Positions 41,942-50,922 are shown, numbered from the stretch's first letter. The stretch: 64,000 nucleotides of DNA from Bernardetia sp. (GCA_020630575.1 JAHDBD010000011.1:105247-169246); one strand, 5' to 3'. Translations and numbers: made by a program. Notes: a model not told the origin generated them from the sequence alone.

Positions 41942-43078
41942 ATGAAAATGTATTTTCAAGCGTTATTTTTTTGTTTGTTGTTTTTATTTGGCTCTCCAGC
42001 TTGTTTTGGGCAAAAAATAAAGTATGATAAAATAATTACTAAGCAGTTTAGTAGTTATCAAGATTCTATTGATGCAATTTTAAAAGAGAAAAACTTAAAT
42101 CTGACTATCGGAATTACAGTAGTAGATTTGAGCCATTCAGATTATTATGTAGAAGGATTGTATAGTTTTTACTCAAATAACAAAACAGAAGATGATTTAT
42201 ATAGAAATAATTTAGAAAAATTCCCAACAATGAGTGTTTACAAATTTCATTTAGCTCTAGCTATTTTGAAAGAAGTAGATAAAGGGAAATTTCATTTGCA
42301 TGATGAATTATTTATTACCAAATGGGATTTATTAGAAGAAACCTATTCGCCTTTACGAGAAGATTTTAAAAAACGATATGCAGAAGAATACGAAACGAAA
42401 ATAGGTTTTTCGATAAAACTAAGTGAACTCATTTCTTATATGGTTTCGAAAAGTGATAATAATGTTTGTGATATTCTGTTTCGTTTTTTAGGAGGAAAAG
42501 CCTATACAAGTGAGCAAAGAATCAAAGAAAAAAAACTAAAGTATGAGCTTTCAGAATCTGAAATCATAGAACTTAGACAAAAATACAGTCAAAAGGGAGT
42601 AGAAAAAGTAAATAAGTTTATTCATAAATTGGGTCTAAAAAATACAAGTATTACAGCCAGTGAAGAAAAAATGCACGAAACTTTTGATAACCAATATCTT
42701 AATACAACAACTTCAACTGATGCTGTCCTTTTATTAAAACATTTCTATCAAGGAAATATTCTACAAAAAGAAACACACGATTTTTTGTGGAAAATAATGA
42801 TAGAAACTCAGACAGGAAGTAATAAAATAAAAGCAGGTTTGCCACAAGACAATCAAAAAATACTTTTAGGACACAAAACTGGAAGCTCATTTAGAAAAGA
42901 ACCAATAGAAGGACAAGAGTTTGGACTTAAAGCAGCCGAAAATGATATTGGAATTGTAGTAACACCAACAAAAAGTTATGCAATAGCCATTTTTATTAAA
43001 AATTCGCACGAAAGCAATGATGTAAATAATGCACTTATTGCAGAACTATCAAAGATTATTTTTGAAGTAATAAATTAG
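41942..43078 (+). CDS. Class A beta-lactamase, subclass A2-like
   Basis: A 378-residue exported serine beta-lactamase from the preferred start MKMYFQALFF; a longer frame starts 13 codons upstream. Active-site motifs: SVYK (S-x-x-K), SDNN (SDN loop), an omega-loop region before ETQTGSNKIKAGLP, and HKTGSS (KTG box). Long insertions, including a charged KKLKYELSESEIIELRQKYS segment, fit the A2 branch of Bacteroidota (PER/CepA/CblA relatives). It could hydrolyse cephalosporins or be a penicillin-binding relative. The signal peptide indicates the periplasm. Confidence 0.88.
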   Translation: MKMYFQALFFCLLFLFGSPACFGQKIKYDKIITKQFSSYQDSIDAILKEKNLNLTIGITVVDLSHSDYYVEGLYSFYSNNKTEDDLYRNNLEKFPTMSVYKFHLALAILKEVDKGKFHLHDELFITKWDLLEETYSPLREDFKKRYAEEYETKIGFSIKLSELISYMVSKSDNNVCDILFRFLGGKAYTSEQRIKEKKLKYELSESEIIELRQKYSQKGVEKVNKFIHKLGLKNTSITASEEKMHETFDNQYLNTTTSTDAVLLLKHFYQGNILQKETHDFLWKIMIETQTGSNKIKAGLPQDNQKILLGHKTGSSFRKEPIEGQEFGLKAAENDIGIVVTPTKSYAIAIFIKNSHESNDVNNALIAELSKIIFEVIN

Positions 43079-43090
43079 AGCTACAATAAA

Positions 43091-43112
43091 ACCCACGAAT
43101 TTATTCGTGGGT
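43091..43112. terminator. Hairpin between convergent genes
   Basis: ACCCACGAA-TTTA-TTCGTGGGT, a perfect 9-bp stem between the beta-lactamase stop and the PRPP synthetase stop. Short T tracts follow in the minus direction. Confidence 0.65.
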
Positions 43113-43121
43113 AAAAAGGTA

Positions 43122-44051
43122 TTAAAATGAAGTTACAGCTTGTATCAATAAGTATGAAATAGATGATATTTCTATAAAATCGGTTTTTTGAGCCGCTTCT
43201 CTTGCGTTTGGATGCGTATCTGTAACAATAATTTTTTCTATCAATTTAGATTCTTCTAATCTTTTGACGCTACCATTTGGAAAAACGCCATGTGTAGCAA
43301 CAACAAAAATTTGTTCTGCGCCTGCTTCTTTATAAACCTTTGCTGCATTGACTAGTGAGCCACCCGTCCTGATCATATCATCATACAAAACTACTTTTTT
43401 TCCTCTCACATCTGCATTTATGCCTGTAATTTCTGTATCACTTCCAGAAGAACGACGCTTATACACAAAGGCTGCATCCACTCCCAAATCAAAAGCTAAA
43501 GATTCTACCCATTTTGCACGACCAGCATCAGCAGAAGCCAACACAAAATCCTTTCCTCCTAACTTTCTAGCAGCTTCTAAAATCAAGGGTTTTGCATACA
43601 GATGAACAGTATGAACTCCTCTTTCAAAGTAATATTGAAGACCCGAAACGTGCAAATCTACCATAATGATTCTGTTTCCTGAATAAGATTGAGGAATAGC
43701 AGAAAGCAATCTTGCACGAGTTTTGGCAGTAACGATTTCGCCAGACTTTACAGTTCTTTCCATAGTAGAATAACCATAAAAAGGAATAATAATTGTTAGT
43801 TTTTTTATACCTTCATCTACAAGACCTGAAGCAATGTCGTAGAGTTCCATGGTGTCTTGTTCGGAAACTGTTCCACCAATCAAAACCGCTTCTTTTGACT
43901 GTAATTTTGATAAAATTCTGTAATACGATTCTCCGTCTGGGAAAATTTTATGTTCTAATTTCCCTTTCTCAAACTTATTTTCTTTTTCTACAAATGCTTC
44001 TCTAAAATAAGCATATTTTTGAGTGGAAAAGACGAGTATTTTTTCTTTCAT
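43122..44051 (-). CDS. PRPP synthetase family protein, class II-like
   Basis: A 309-residue phosphoribosyl-pyrophosphate synthetase. It has IFPDGESYYRI (ATP/ribose loop), PFYGYSTMERTVKSGEIVTA, VDLHVSGLQYYFE, a SADAGRAKWVESLA catalytic-flap region, and the PRPP loop VVLYDDMIRTGGSLVNAA. The MERTVKSGEIVTAKTRARLL segment and the DLHxxGLQYYFE segment look closer to the plant class II enzymes (SERMEEEG...DIHALQERFYF) than to bacterial class I Prs (QDRKVKPREPI; DLHAGQIQGFF). It should supply PRPP for nucleotides, His and Trp unless a class I Prs elsewhere does so. The upstream exported-protein gene ends 6 nt before it. Confidence 0.8.
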   Translation of the reverse strand: MKEKILVFSTQKYAYFREAFVEKENKFEKGKLEHKIFPDGESYYRILSKLQSKEAVLIGGTVSEQDTMELYDIASGLVDEGIKKLTIIIPFYGYSTMERTVKSGEIVTAKTRARLLSAIPQSYSGNRIIMVDLHVSGLQYYFERGVHTVHLYAKPLILEAARKLGGKDFVLASADAGRAKWVESLAFDLGVDAAFVYKRRSSGSDTEITGINADVRGKKVVLYDDMIRTGGSLVNAAKVYKEAGAEQIFVVATHGVFPNGSVKRLEESKLIEKIIVTDTHPNAREAAQKTDFIEISSISYLLIQAVTSF

Positions 44052-44057
44052 GTTATT

Positions 44058-44574
44058 TTATTGTCTTAATTCTAGTTGGTCTATTGGGTATAAGCAGCCG
44101 TCAAAGCAACCATATCCTACATTATAACTTTTGTTGTCAGTAATAGGTAAAGCAGGAAATTCATATTTGAATAAAGTTAGACTATTGGAAGATATTGGTG
44201 TCCAAAATCTATAATATTTATCTCTTTTATAAGCAAATAATCTTACTTCGTTTCGATTATCAATTATTATTAAAACATTCTCATTAATTGCAGGAATTGA
44301 CATAGTTAGAAATTGCCCTCTACCATTACTGTTATTGATTATATCTACTTCCTGCACACTTTTTTCAAGTTGTTTGCAACAACGAACATCTGCAGAATCT
44401 ATGATACTTGTTGCGTTATTTCTAAAAGTCAATGTATTGTTTTCATATCTTAAAACAGTTACTTCCACAATTTTTTTAGCATTCTTAATTTCATTCTGAA
44501 AATCAAAAACGATAGGTCTAGCAAAAGAACTACAAAAAAAACAAGACAAATAAAACTAAAATTTTTGATTTCAT
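44058..44574 (-). CDS. Exported hypothetical protein, frameshifted in its signal peptide
   Basis: From an ATG at the right end the frame reads MKSKILVLFVLFFL and then stops, because a tract of eight T (44534-44541) is one base too long. With seven T it would read MKSKILVLFVLFFCSSFARP and continue as an uninterrupted 171-residue exported or lipid-anchored protein. As it stands, the intact frame begins inside the signal peptide (MSCFFCSSFARPIVF, TTG start). The mature part (VVEVTVLRYENNTLTF-like strands, YRFWTPISSNSLTLFKYEF) is unassigned. It lies 6 nt before the PRPP synthetase gene. Slippage or sequencing error are the two explanations. Confidence 0.55.
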
Positions 44575-44594
44575 ATTCTTACAATTTTAAAATA

Positions 44595-44637
44595 AAAACC
44601 GTCGTTGAGGTTTAAATGAAACGCTCAACGAGGTTTT
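44595..44637. repeat. Palindromic repeat family 2
   Basis: AAAACC...CGTTGAG pairs with CTCAACG...GGTTTT. The same sequence, reversed, occurs at 62853-62892. A family 1 copy lies 35 nt away. Confidence 0.55.
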
Positions 44638-44670
44638 AATTATTTATTTCTAAAGAAAGTTGTTAGATTT

Positions 44671-44706
44671 ATTTGTTGGTGTTTTAGCGTAGCGACACCA
44701 ACAAAG
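44671..44706. repeat. Palindromic repeat family 1, copy e
   Basis: TTGTTGGTGT (44673-44682) pairs with ACACCAACAA (44695-44704) around TTTAGCGTAGCG. Confidence 0.6.
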
Positions 44707-44778
44707 GTAGTAATTACAAACAGTTTACGGTCAATGAGTTAAATTCATAATTCACCATTCATAATTCACAATTCTTTT

Positions 44779-45375
44779 TTATCCTCTTCTACGTTCTAAG
44801 AGAATCATCATCATAAGACCCAAAAGAATTCTTTCTTCTTCTATTTCTTCCATTTCCATTAATTTTTCTACTTTAAATCGTCTTCCAAAAAAAGAAGGTT
44901 CTTTTTTGAGCTTGGCTACAATTTCTCCATTCGGACGAGTAACATTATAACTAGGATTGAAAAAATAGCCTGTTAGCATTCCCAAAACAGGAACTTCTCC
45001 TAGAGCCGAATCAGCTACTTTTATCCAAGCATTGGCTTCTTCGATAATCAAATCTTGATTGTCTTCAATATCATATATTTCGTATTTTGCTTTCCAAATA
45101 GAACGCCAGCCTTTACGAGCTACACGACCTAAATTTTTACCATTAGCATCTTCAAATCTGTAAGAAGCTGAAAAATCTAACCATCTGTCTGCTTTAATAG
45201 AATATTTTAATTCAGATTTTGAATCATCTGTAAAAAGATTGACTTCTTCTTTTAGCTTAAATATTTTTTGGCGCACATAGGCAAGTGTTTGTCCGTTTGC
45301 ATCAGTAGCAATAAAATCATTTGCAAAAGTTGCAATTTTGAAAGTAAGATGAAGTGGAAACTGAAAATGGCTCAT
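44779..45375 (-). CDS. LURP-one-related (Tubby-like) family protein
   Basis: A 198-residue soluble or membrane-associated protein. The pattern FIATDANGQTLAYVRQKIFK, KLKEEVNLFTDD, YSIKADRWLDFSASYRF and LGRVARKGWRSIWKAKYEIY is that of the LURP1/scramblase-like beta-barrel with a central helix. The C-terminus (YNVTRPNGEIVAKLKKEPSF) completes the barrel and is followed by a short hydrophobic tail (LLGLMMMILL). Bacterial members lack a known function. Monocistronic. Confidence 0.78.
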   Translation of the reverse strand: MSHFQFPLHLTFKIATFANDFIATDANGQTLAYVRQKIFKLKEEVNLFTDDSKSELKYSIKADRWLDFSASYRFEDANGKNLGRVARKGWRSIWKAKYEIYDIEDNQDLIIEEANAWIKVADSALGEVPVLGMLTGYFFNPSYNVTRPNGEIVAKLKKEPSFFGRRFKVEKLMEMEEIEEERILLGLMMMILLERRRG

Positions 45376-45475
45376 AAATAATTATAGTAAATTTGATGAA
45401 AATAAAATTATTCAAACTTTAACAATGTAAAGTCTAAACCTAAATGTACAAAAAATACTACTAATAATAAACTAA

Positions 45476-45519
45476 ATTTTCCATAACAATAGACTTATAA
45501 ATCTACTATTATGGAAAAT
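45476..45519 (-). terminator. Hairpin after the LVIVD operon
   Basis: ATTTTCCATAA (45476-45486) pairs with TTATGGAAAAT (45509-45519), 30 nt beyond the stop of the second LVIVD lipoprotein gene. The T tract is weak. Confidence 0.5.
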
Positions 45520-45549
45520 AATTATTCTTAAATAAATTTCTAATACATC

Positions 45550-46323
45550 TTATTCTTGCTCTACTTCAATAAGACTAAGTAACTCCATTTCTCCAGAAGG
45601 CTTGTATTGATACTGATAAAAACCTTCCTCAGCAATAAGTAAAAGTAAACCATTAAAAGGAATTACATCTCTCGCTTTTATATCTTTAAATTCATGTAGA
45701 AGTTGAATTTGGTCAGGCGTAAAAGCAATATCAAAAACCTTTAATCCTGAGTTGCCATCACATACAAAAAGCAAATCATTATCTATTCCCAATCCATACG
45801 GATTTTCTAATGAATATTGATTGACTGCAAAAGGTTGAGTAGGATTACTTACATTAATTACTTCTAATTGGTCTATTTGTGTTGTATTACGACAGCTAGT
45901 TCCTGAACGCACGGTTACATAAGCATAGTTTCCTTGCACAACAACAGGGTCACAAGCCTGAACGTGTTCGTACATAGAAACATAAGCAGGGGCTGAAGGA
46001 TTTGAAATATCATAAATCAACATTCCTGTTTGAGTTCCTAAGTACAGATAATCGCCATAAGGAAAAACAGTTTCAACTCCATTTATCAATTCAACTGTTT
46101 GTTCGAATGTTGGATCTGTGTTTTCTTGGACATCAAAAACTCGCATTTGATTATTACTTATTGTGTAGAGTTTGTCTCCTACCACTGTAAAACGAGCTAA
46201 CGAACCCCCTTTTCCTCCATTACCAATTGCTGCTGATTCATCAGAAGTAAAATTACCATCTTCATTACAGCTAGTAAGAGAAAGTGCTAAAAAAGCAAAG
46301 AGTATATATATATTATTTTTCAT
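45550..46323 (-). CDS. LVIVD-repeat beta-propeller lipoprotein
   Basis: A 257-residue lipoprotein with lipobox SLTSC. Repeating units such as DKLYTISNNQMRVFDVQENT, DYLYLGTQTGMLIYDISNPS, NYAYVTVRSG...LEVINVSNPT and DLLFVCDGNSGLKVFDIAF are LVIVD-type propeller blades (…lyva.g..GL.I.DvsnP). The protein would be a surface or periplasmic binding scaffold. It follows by 48 nt a second lipoprotein of the same type, so the pair is likely an operon. No enzyme motif is visible. Confidence 0.82.
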   Translation of the reverse strand: MKNNIYILFAFLALSLTSCNEDGNFTSDESAAIGNGGKGGSLARFTVVGDKLYTISNNQMRVFDVQENTDPTFEQTVELINGVETVFPYGDYLYLGTQTGMLIYDISNPSAPAYVSMYEHVQACDPVVVQGNYAYVTVRSGTSCRNTTQIDQLEVINVSNPTQPFAVNQYSLENPYGLGIDNDLLFVCDGNSGLKVFDIAFTPDQIQLLHEFKDIKARDVIPFNGLLLLIAEEGFYQYQYKPSGEMELLSLIEVEQE

Positions 46324-46371
46324 TTTTTTCTAAATTAGATTGTTATCAAATTAAATTAAGTAGATTTTGAA

Positions 46372-46917
46372 TTACTCATTTTTTATCCAATTAATAATAT
46401 ATCCTTTGCTGGCATCATATTCAAAATTTCCTCCGTCGGGTGGAAGAACTTGGTTTGCTTCTGAAAAAACACCTTCTATACGTTTCAATATTTTAATAGC
46501 TGGTAGATTTGAAATATCTATTGCTACCAAATCAACAGCATTATCAGCATACAAAACATTTCCTTTTGTTGATACATCTACATTTCCTGCAATCTCAATA
46601 AAACCAACATTTTTAGGTTCTCTAGGATTACGATTATCGATAATATGAACTCCTTCATAACGCTCTCCAACAAATACATAAGAGCCTTTCATAAAAATTT
46701 TGCCTGTTTTTTTGAGTGGACGTGCATTTTCAAATTTTACAGAATTATTCAAGTCTTGACGACTGATATAAACAGGACTATATTCTGTTTCATAAACAGG
46801 TTGTGAAGGTTCTTCTACATAAAAACAGCTAGTAAAGCTAAAAAGTAACATTCCAAACAATACTGATTGAAGTATTTTTTGTGGAATAAAATGGATAAAG
46901 AATATGTGATTTTTCAT
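46372..46917 (-). CDS. LVIVD-like lipoprotein
   Basis: A 181-residue lipoprotein with lipobox FSFTSC. It contains YSPVYISRQDLNNSVKFENA and RPLKKTGKIFMKGSYVFVGE, then GVHIIDNRNPREPKNVGFIE, NVDVSTKGNVLYADNAVDLV and AIDISNL. The segment EGVHIIDNRNP and the following DLVAIDISNLP are LVIVD blades. It is shorter than a full propeller and may complete it with the protein encoded just downstream. First gene of the two-gene lipoprotein unit. Confidence 0.8.
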   Translation of the reverse strand: MKNHIFFIHFIPQKILQSVLFGMLLFSFTSCFYVEEPSQPVYETEYSPVYISRQDLNNSVKFENARPLKKTGKIFMKGSYVFVGERYEGVHIIDNRNPREPKNVGFIEIAGNVDVSTKGNVLYADNAVDLVAIDISNLPAIKILKRIEGVFSEANQVLPPDGGNFEYDASKGYIINWIKNE

Positions 46918-47057
46918 TTTTAGATAAATAAAAGTTGGTTACTTGCAAAGTGAAATTAGAGAACAAAAATTCAAAGTAGATTTACATCTCTTTTTTGTAT
47001 TTTTTTAACCCTTTTATTCAAGACGTTATCTATTTCTAAATCGTTGCAAAACTTTTT

Positions 47058-47606
47058 TTACTCAACCAATTGTATTTTATCTATTTCTAACTTAAAATTT
47101 TGTTCTTTTTTGTTTCCAATCAGAAATCTGATTTCTGATAACTCTTCTGCTTGATAATTGGGTAGTTCTGTAAGTCGTTTTCCTCTAAAAGTAGGAATCA
47201 TATCTGATAAATCAAGTACAATAGTTTCCCATTCTCCAGTTGGTTTAAAATAAGAAATATACGAGTGTTTTTCTCTTCCATTAGATTTTACTCTAAACTG
47301 ATAGCGTTTTTTATCTCCTTTTAGATGAATATGTACTTTTTTATAACCTGCTATTTTTTCTCTATCAAATGTATAACGAAGCGAAGAAAAACCTCCATTA
47401 TTTTCTAAAGAAATTTTTCCTTCAAAAATACCATTGCCTACTTTATTAAGATAAAAATTTCCATTTGAATTACCACCCATTACTACATCATCAACAATTT
47501 TCCAGTTGGAAATATCAGCATTTTCCTTAAAATCAAAAATAAGAAGTGGGTTTTTCATAGTAGTAATAAATGAGAGAGTAAAAAGTATAAAAATTAAAAT
47601 TTTCAT
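47058..47606 (-). CDS. CIA30 family protein
   Basis: A 182-residue protein with a short hydrophobic N-terminus. The body matches the complex I intermediate-associated protein 30 (CIA30/NDUFAF1) domain: LLIFDFKENADISNWKIVDD, VVMGGNSNGNFYL, GGFSSLRYTF, VHIHLKGDKKRYQFRVK and WETIVLDLSDMIPTFRGK. CIA30 domains have a galactose-binding-like fold. In mitochondria they help complex I assembly, but the role of bacterial members is not settled. It stands alone, transcribed opposite to dprA. Confidence 0.88.
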   Translation of the reverse strand: MKILIFILFTLSFITTMKNPLLIFDFKENADISNWKIVDDVVMGGNSNGNFYLNKVGNGIFEGKISLENNGGFSSLRYTFDREKIAGYKKVHIHLKGDKKRYQFRVKSNGREKHSYISYFKPTGEWETIVLDLSDMIPTFRGKRLTELPNYQAEELSEIRFLIGNKKEQNFKLEIDKIQLVE

Positions 47607-47775
47607 GAATAGGTTATCTTTAGAAGACTAAATACTTACCTAACTTTTATTTTTACGCAGTGTTTATAGAAATTCTTTCGAAAACACATAAAAAGAAAAT
47701 AAGATAAGGTTTTTAGCTAAAAATTTTAGTATTTTGCATTTTATTTTTACATTTTCACTTGTTTTGTTTTAATTT

Positions 47776-48885
47776 ATGTCTGATAGTCGTCAGTTTCAAG
47801 TGGCTTTATCGCTCTTGCCTCATGTGGGTGCAAAGACTGCCAAACTTTTGATTAGTTATTGTGGCTCTGCTCAGGAGGTTTTTAATGCTTCTCCATCCAA
47901 ACTACTAAAAATTCCTAATGTAGGACAAAAACTTATTGCTTCACTAAAGCAAAATAAAACAGAAGTATTACATAAAGCTGAAAGGCAGTTGGCTATTGCT
48001 GAAAAACAAGATGTCAAAATTCTGATTTATACAGACAAAGATTATCCTCAACGCCTTTTAAGACACGAAGACTCTCCTTATATTTTATACTACAAAGGCA
48101 ATGCAGACTTGAATGCCCAAAAAACAGTTGGAATAGTGGGAACACGCAAAGCCACCGAGTATGGCAGAGAAATGACGCAGAAGATAGTTAGAGATTTAAC
48201 GAAATATAATCCTTTAATAGTAAGTGGGTTAGCTTATGGAATTGATATTTTTTCACACCGAGCAAGTTTAGAAAGTGGATTAGATACAATTGGTGTGATG
48301 GCAAATGGTCTTGATCAAATATATCCTCCAGCTCATAAAAATACAGCTTTTGAAATGATTGATCAAGGAGGACTTTTAACTGAAGGTTGTTTTGGTACAA
48401 TGCCTGACCCTTCTCGTTTTCCACAACGCAACCGAGTAATTGCAGGTCTTTCTGATGTTTTGATTGTGGTAGAAGCTGCTGCAAAAGGAGGCGCACTTAT
48501 TACAGCTCATATTGCAAATGACTACAATTGTGAAGTTTTTGCAGTACCAGGTAATTTGGATTCTGCAAGTTCGGCAGGTTGTAATCGTCTTATTCGCAAT
48601 CATCAGGCTCATATTTATACAGCAATAGAAGATATTGAATATATTTTGAAATGGGATTTGGATGAACAAAATATTCCTCCTATCAAAAAGTCAAATGGTC
48701 AACTAACCATGGAAGAGCAAATTATTATCAATAAATTAGAAGATGTAGGAGGAACAATGGCAATAGATAATCTTTCTATTAAAACTCAAATTCCACTTGG
48801 AGAACTTGCAGGACAATTATTGATGATGGAAATGAAAGGAATAATAAAGGCTTTACCTGGAAAACAGTTTAAAGTAATTAGTTAA
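47776..48885 (+). CDS. dprA: DNA processing protein DprA
   Basis: A 369-residue protein that binds incoming single-stranded DNA in natural transformation and loads RecA. The N-terminal SAM/HhH-like region (PHVGAKTAKLLISY; IPNVGQKLIASL) is followed by the Rossmann-like Smf core: GIVGTRKATEYGREM, LIVSGLAYGIDIFSHR, RFPQRNRVIAGLSD, GALITAHIAND and VFAVPGNLDSASSAGCNRLI. A C-terminal winged-helix-like domain (MEEQIIINKLEDVGGTMAID) is also present. Other competence genes are not in the window. Confidence 0.95.
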   Translation: MSDSRQFQVALSLLPHVGAKTAKLLISYCGSAQEVFNASPSKLLKIPNVGQKLIASLKQNKTEVLHKAERQLAIAEKQDVKILIYTDKDYPQRLLRHEDSPYILYYKGNADLNAQKTVGIVGTRKATEYGREMTQKIVRDLTKYNPLIVSGLAYGIDIFSHRASLESGLDTIGVMANGLDQIYPPAHKNTAFEMIDQGGLLTEGCFGTMPDPSRFPQRNRVIAGLSDVLIVVEAAAKGGALITAHIANDYNCEVFAVPGNLDSASSAGCNRLIRNHQAHIYTAIEDIEYILKWDLDEQNIPPIKKSNGQLTMEEQIIINKLEDVGGTMAIDNLSIKTQIPLGELAGQLLMMEMKGIIKALPGKQFKVIS

Positions 48886-48890
48886 AACAA

Positions 48891-48934
48891 AACTGCCTCA
48901 TGAAAATTTTGTCAGTAATTCTTATGAGGCAGTT
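48891..48934. terminator. Terminator between dprA and convergent gene
   Basis: AACTGCCTCAT (48891-48901) pairs perfectly with ATGAGGCAGTT (48924-48934), between two convergent stops. Confidence 0.7.
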
Positions 48935-48941
48935 ACAAAAG

Positions 48942-50342
48942 TTATTTTCCTTCTACAATTTCTTCTTTTATCAAAATGCCATTTCTGTCAGTCATTCTAA
49001 AATAAAATGTCTGTCCTCTTCCCAAATAATGTTTAAAAACAGTCGGAATAGTTCTATAACCGTGATGCAACCCACTATTTTCTAAAATATTAGCTACTTT
49101 ATTTCCATATTGGTCATAAACATCAAGATTTACTCCTGACACAGGATCGACAAGGTTTACTTCAAAATTATGTCGTTGAACAATCATTTCTTTGCGTTCT
49201 ATCTTATGTCCATCTGTATAAACTCGCTCCCTTGCTACTTCTTTTCCGTTTGCATCTTTAGCTATCAAAAAATATATTCCACTTTTGGGAATAAAAACGT
49301 TATGACGAATATTTATGACCGTTTGTGAGCTTTTATTGTATTCTTTATCTTTAAAATAGGATTTAAAAAGATGGTCTTGGTCATCGTATAAGGCTAGATT
49401 CAATTTTGTAGGTTCATCCAAAACAAAAACAAATTTATTTTCAGTTTCGATAAGTTTCATATCTTCATTGTGAGCAATGCTATTTTTATTTACTTCTTGC
49501 TCTGCCAATGTTCTCTCTTCATTTTCTTTTGCTGGATTAATTAGTTTTATTTTGAAAGTTGCATCTTCTCCAATTTGTTGTGTAAACATGAAAGAGCGAT
49601 AAAAAAAACCTGCTTTAGCCTCATAATTCTCTATAATTGTTTTAAATAGTTTTCCCTGAGCATCATACACCTCAATATTTACTTTTTGTTCTTCTTCTAA
49701 AAAAGTCTGTAAATAACCATTAAATGTATAAGTAGGAATGTATTTTTCTTGTGCTGCAAATTTTATCTTCTCAAAATTTTCTCCTTTAGCTTCACAAACT
49801 GCCTTTGCTAAATTTTCAAAAACTTCTTTTTTTGGATGAGAAAGATAAGATGTTTCTTTATTATTAGAAACACACCAAACACTAGATTGGGCAAGATATT
49901 CTTTTTGATAGTCATGCTTTGCAATCGTTTGAGCTACTTTTGAAAGTCCTTCATTATCTAATCTATCAAATTGATAAAGAGCATTTTTGTAAGGTGAGCC
50001 GTTGCTTGCCTGAATGCAGGCTGTCATGACTGGTTGAAGTTTGGTAGCTCCTTTTTGAATGGCAAATTGATAATCTTCCAAAATCATTAGGTCTTGAATG
50101 CCTTCATCTTCACTTCGAAATATTGTTCCTGCTGAAATTTTGACTAAAAGAGGTTTTGAGTATGTATTATAAATATTTAGCAAAAGACTTTCACCAAAAT
50201 AACCTCCTAGTCCTCGTGCATTTATTTTGACTTGTTGTTTTTCAATTAGTTCTGCTAGTTCTATATGTGCCATTTGAGCAGAAGAAAAACTAAAGAAGGA
50301 AAATAGAATAAATAATGAAACAGATAAAATAGTAGTTTTCAT
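48942..50342 (-). CDS. Large exported hypothetical protein
   Basis: A 466-residue protein with signal peptide (MKTTILSVSLFILFSFFSFS). The mature part begins with a domain resembling periplasmic hypothetical modules (NIYNTYSKPLLVKISAGTIF; CIQASNGSPY). Then come several short beta units of the form VNIEVYDAQGKLFKTI, LNLALYDDQDHLFKSY, IYFLIAKDANGKEVARE and VNLDVYDQYGNKV, similar to FlgD/sorting-domain-like strands. No catalytic motif is seen. It may be a surface-associated structural protein. Monocistronic. Confidence 0.6.
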   Translation of the reverse strand: MKTTILSVSLFILFSFFSFSSAQMAHIELAELIEKQQVKINARGLGGYFGESLLLNIYNTYSKPLLVKISAGTIFRSEDEGIQDLMILEDYQFAIQKGATKLQPVMTACIQASNGSPYKNALYQFDRLDNEGLSKVAQTIAKHDYQKEYLAQSSVWCVSNNKETSYLSHPKKEVFENLAKAVCEAKGENFEKIKFAAQEKYIPTYTFNGYLQTFLEEEQKVNIEVYDAQGKLFKTIIENYEAKAGFFYRSFMFTQQIGEDATFKIKLINPAKENEERTLAEQEVNKNSIAHNEDMKLIETENKFVFVLDEPTKLNLALYDDQDHLFKSYFKDKEYNKSSQTVINIRHNVFIPKSGIYFLIAKDANGKEVARERVYTDGHKIERKEMIVQRHNFEVNLVDPVSGVNLDVYDQYGNKVANILENSGLHHGYRTIPTVFKHYLGRGQTFYFRMTDRNGILIKEEIVEGK

Positions 50343-50526
50343 AAAGTTTAAATAGTAAAAGTGGAGAGTTGATTTTTACTAATTTAACGAAAAAAAGTTA
50401 TTTTATTTTATTAGTCTGTTTTTCAATTATCAAAATTGCTACTGGCTAGTTAATATTATCTATTTTCTAAAGATAAGCTAACAATTATAATTCAAAAAAA
50501 TTCATATATTGTAAATATAATTTCCT

Positions 50527-50922
50527 GTGAAAAATATTTCAGACTCAAAAAAATTCATGCAAAAAACAATTGAAGGTATTTTATCAATTATAGTGGCTGT
50601 TATTCTTCTTCAAACACTCTATTTTAAATTTGGGGCAGCACCCGAATCAGTTTGGATTTTTTCTAAACTTAATGCAGAACCTTCAGGTAGATATTTGTCT
50701 GGTTTTCTTGAGCTTATTGTAGCTATCTTAATTTTGATTCCAAAAACTCGTCGTGTCGGAGCTGTAGGAGCAATTGTCATTATGTTGGGAGCAATTGCAT
50801 CTCATATTTTTATTTTAGGTATTCGTGTTCAAGATGATAAAGGACTTTTGTTTGCTCTTGCTTGTATTACACTTGCTTGTGCCATTAGTGTGTTGATTAT
50901 GAGAACGATACGGAAAAGATGA
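50527..50922 (+). CDS. DoxX-like membrane protein
   Basis: A 131-residue membrane protein with four hydrophobic segments, starting at GTG (an internal ATG 11 codons on is the alternative). The motif TLYFKFGAAPESVWIFSKL followed by RYLSGFLELIVAILILIPKT is typical of DoxX/DoxD-like proteins, where a Glu lies in helix 2 (GFLELIVA). The last helices (GAVGAIVIMLGAIASHIFIL) agree. These proteins are tied loosely to quinone or sulfur redox functions. No partner is adjacent. Confidence 0.78.
   Translation: MKNISDSKKFMQKTIEGILSIIVAVILLQTLYFKFGAAPESVWIFSKLNAEPSGRYLSGFLELIVAILILIPKTRRVGAVGAIVIMLGAIASHIFILGIRVQDDKGLLFALACITLACAISVLIMRTIRKR

Noticed and set aside
47058..47606. CIA30 as evidence of a complex I assembly cluster in this window
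   Set aside because: It is more than 11 kb from nuoJ and 35 kb from nuoI, and bacterial CIA30 proteins have no proven complex I role.
48188..48496. 102-codon minus-strand frame inside dprA
   Set aside because: Shadow of the conserved DprA core; no independent features.
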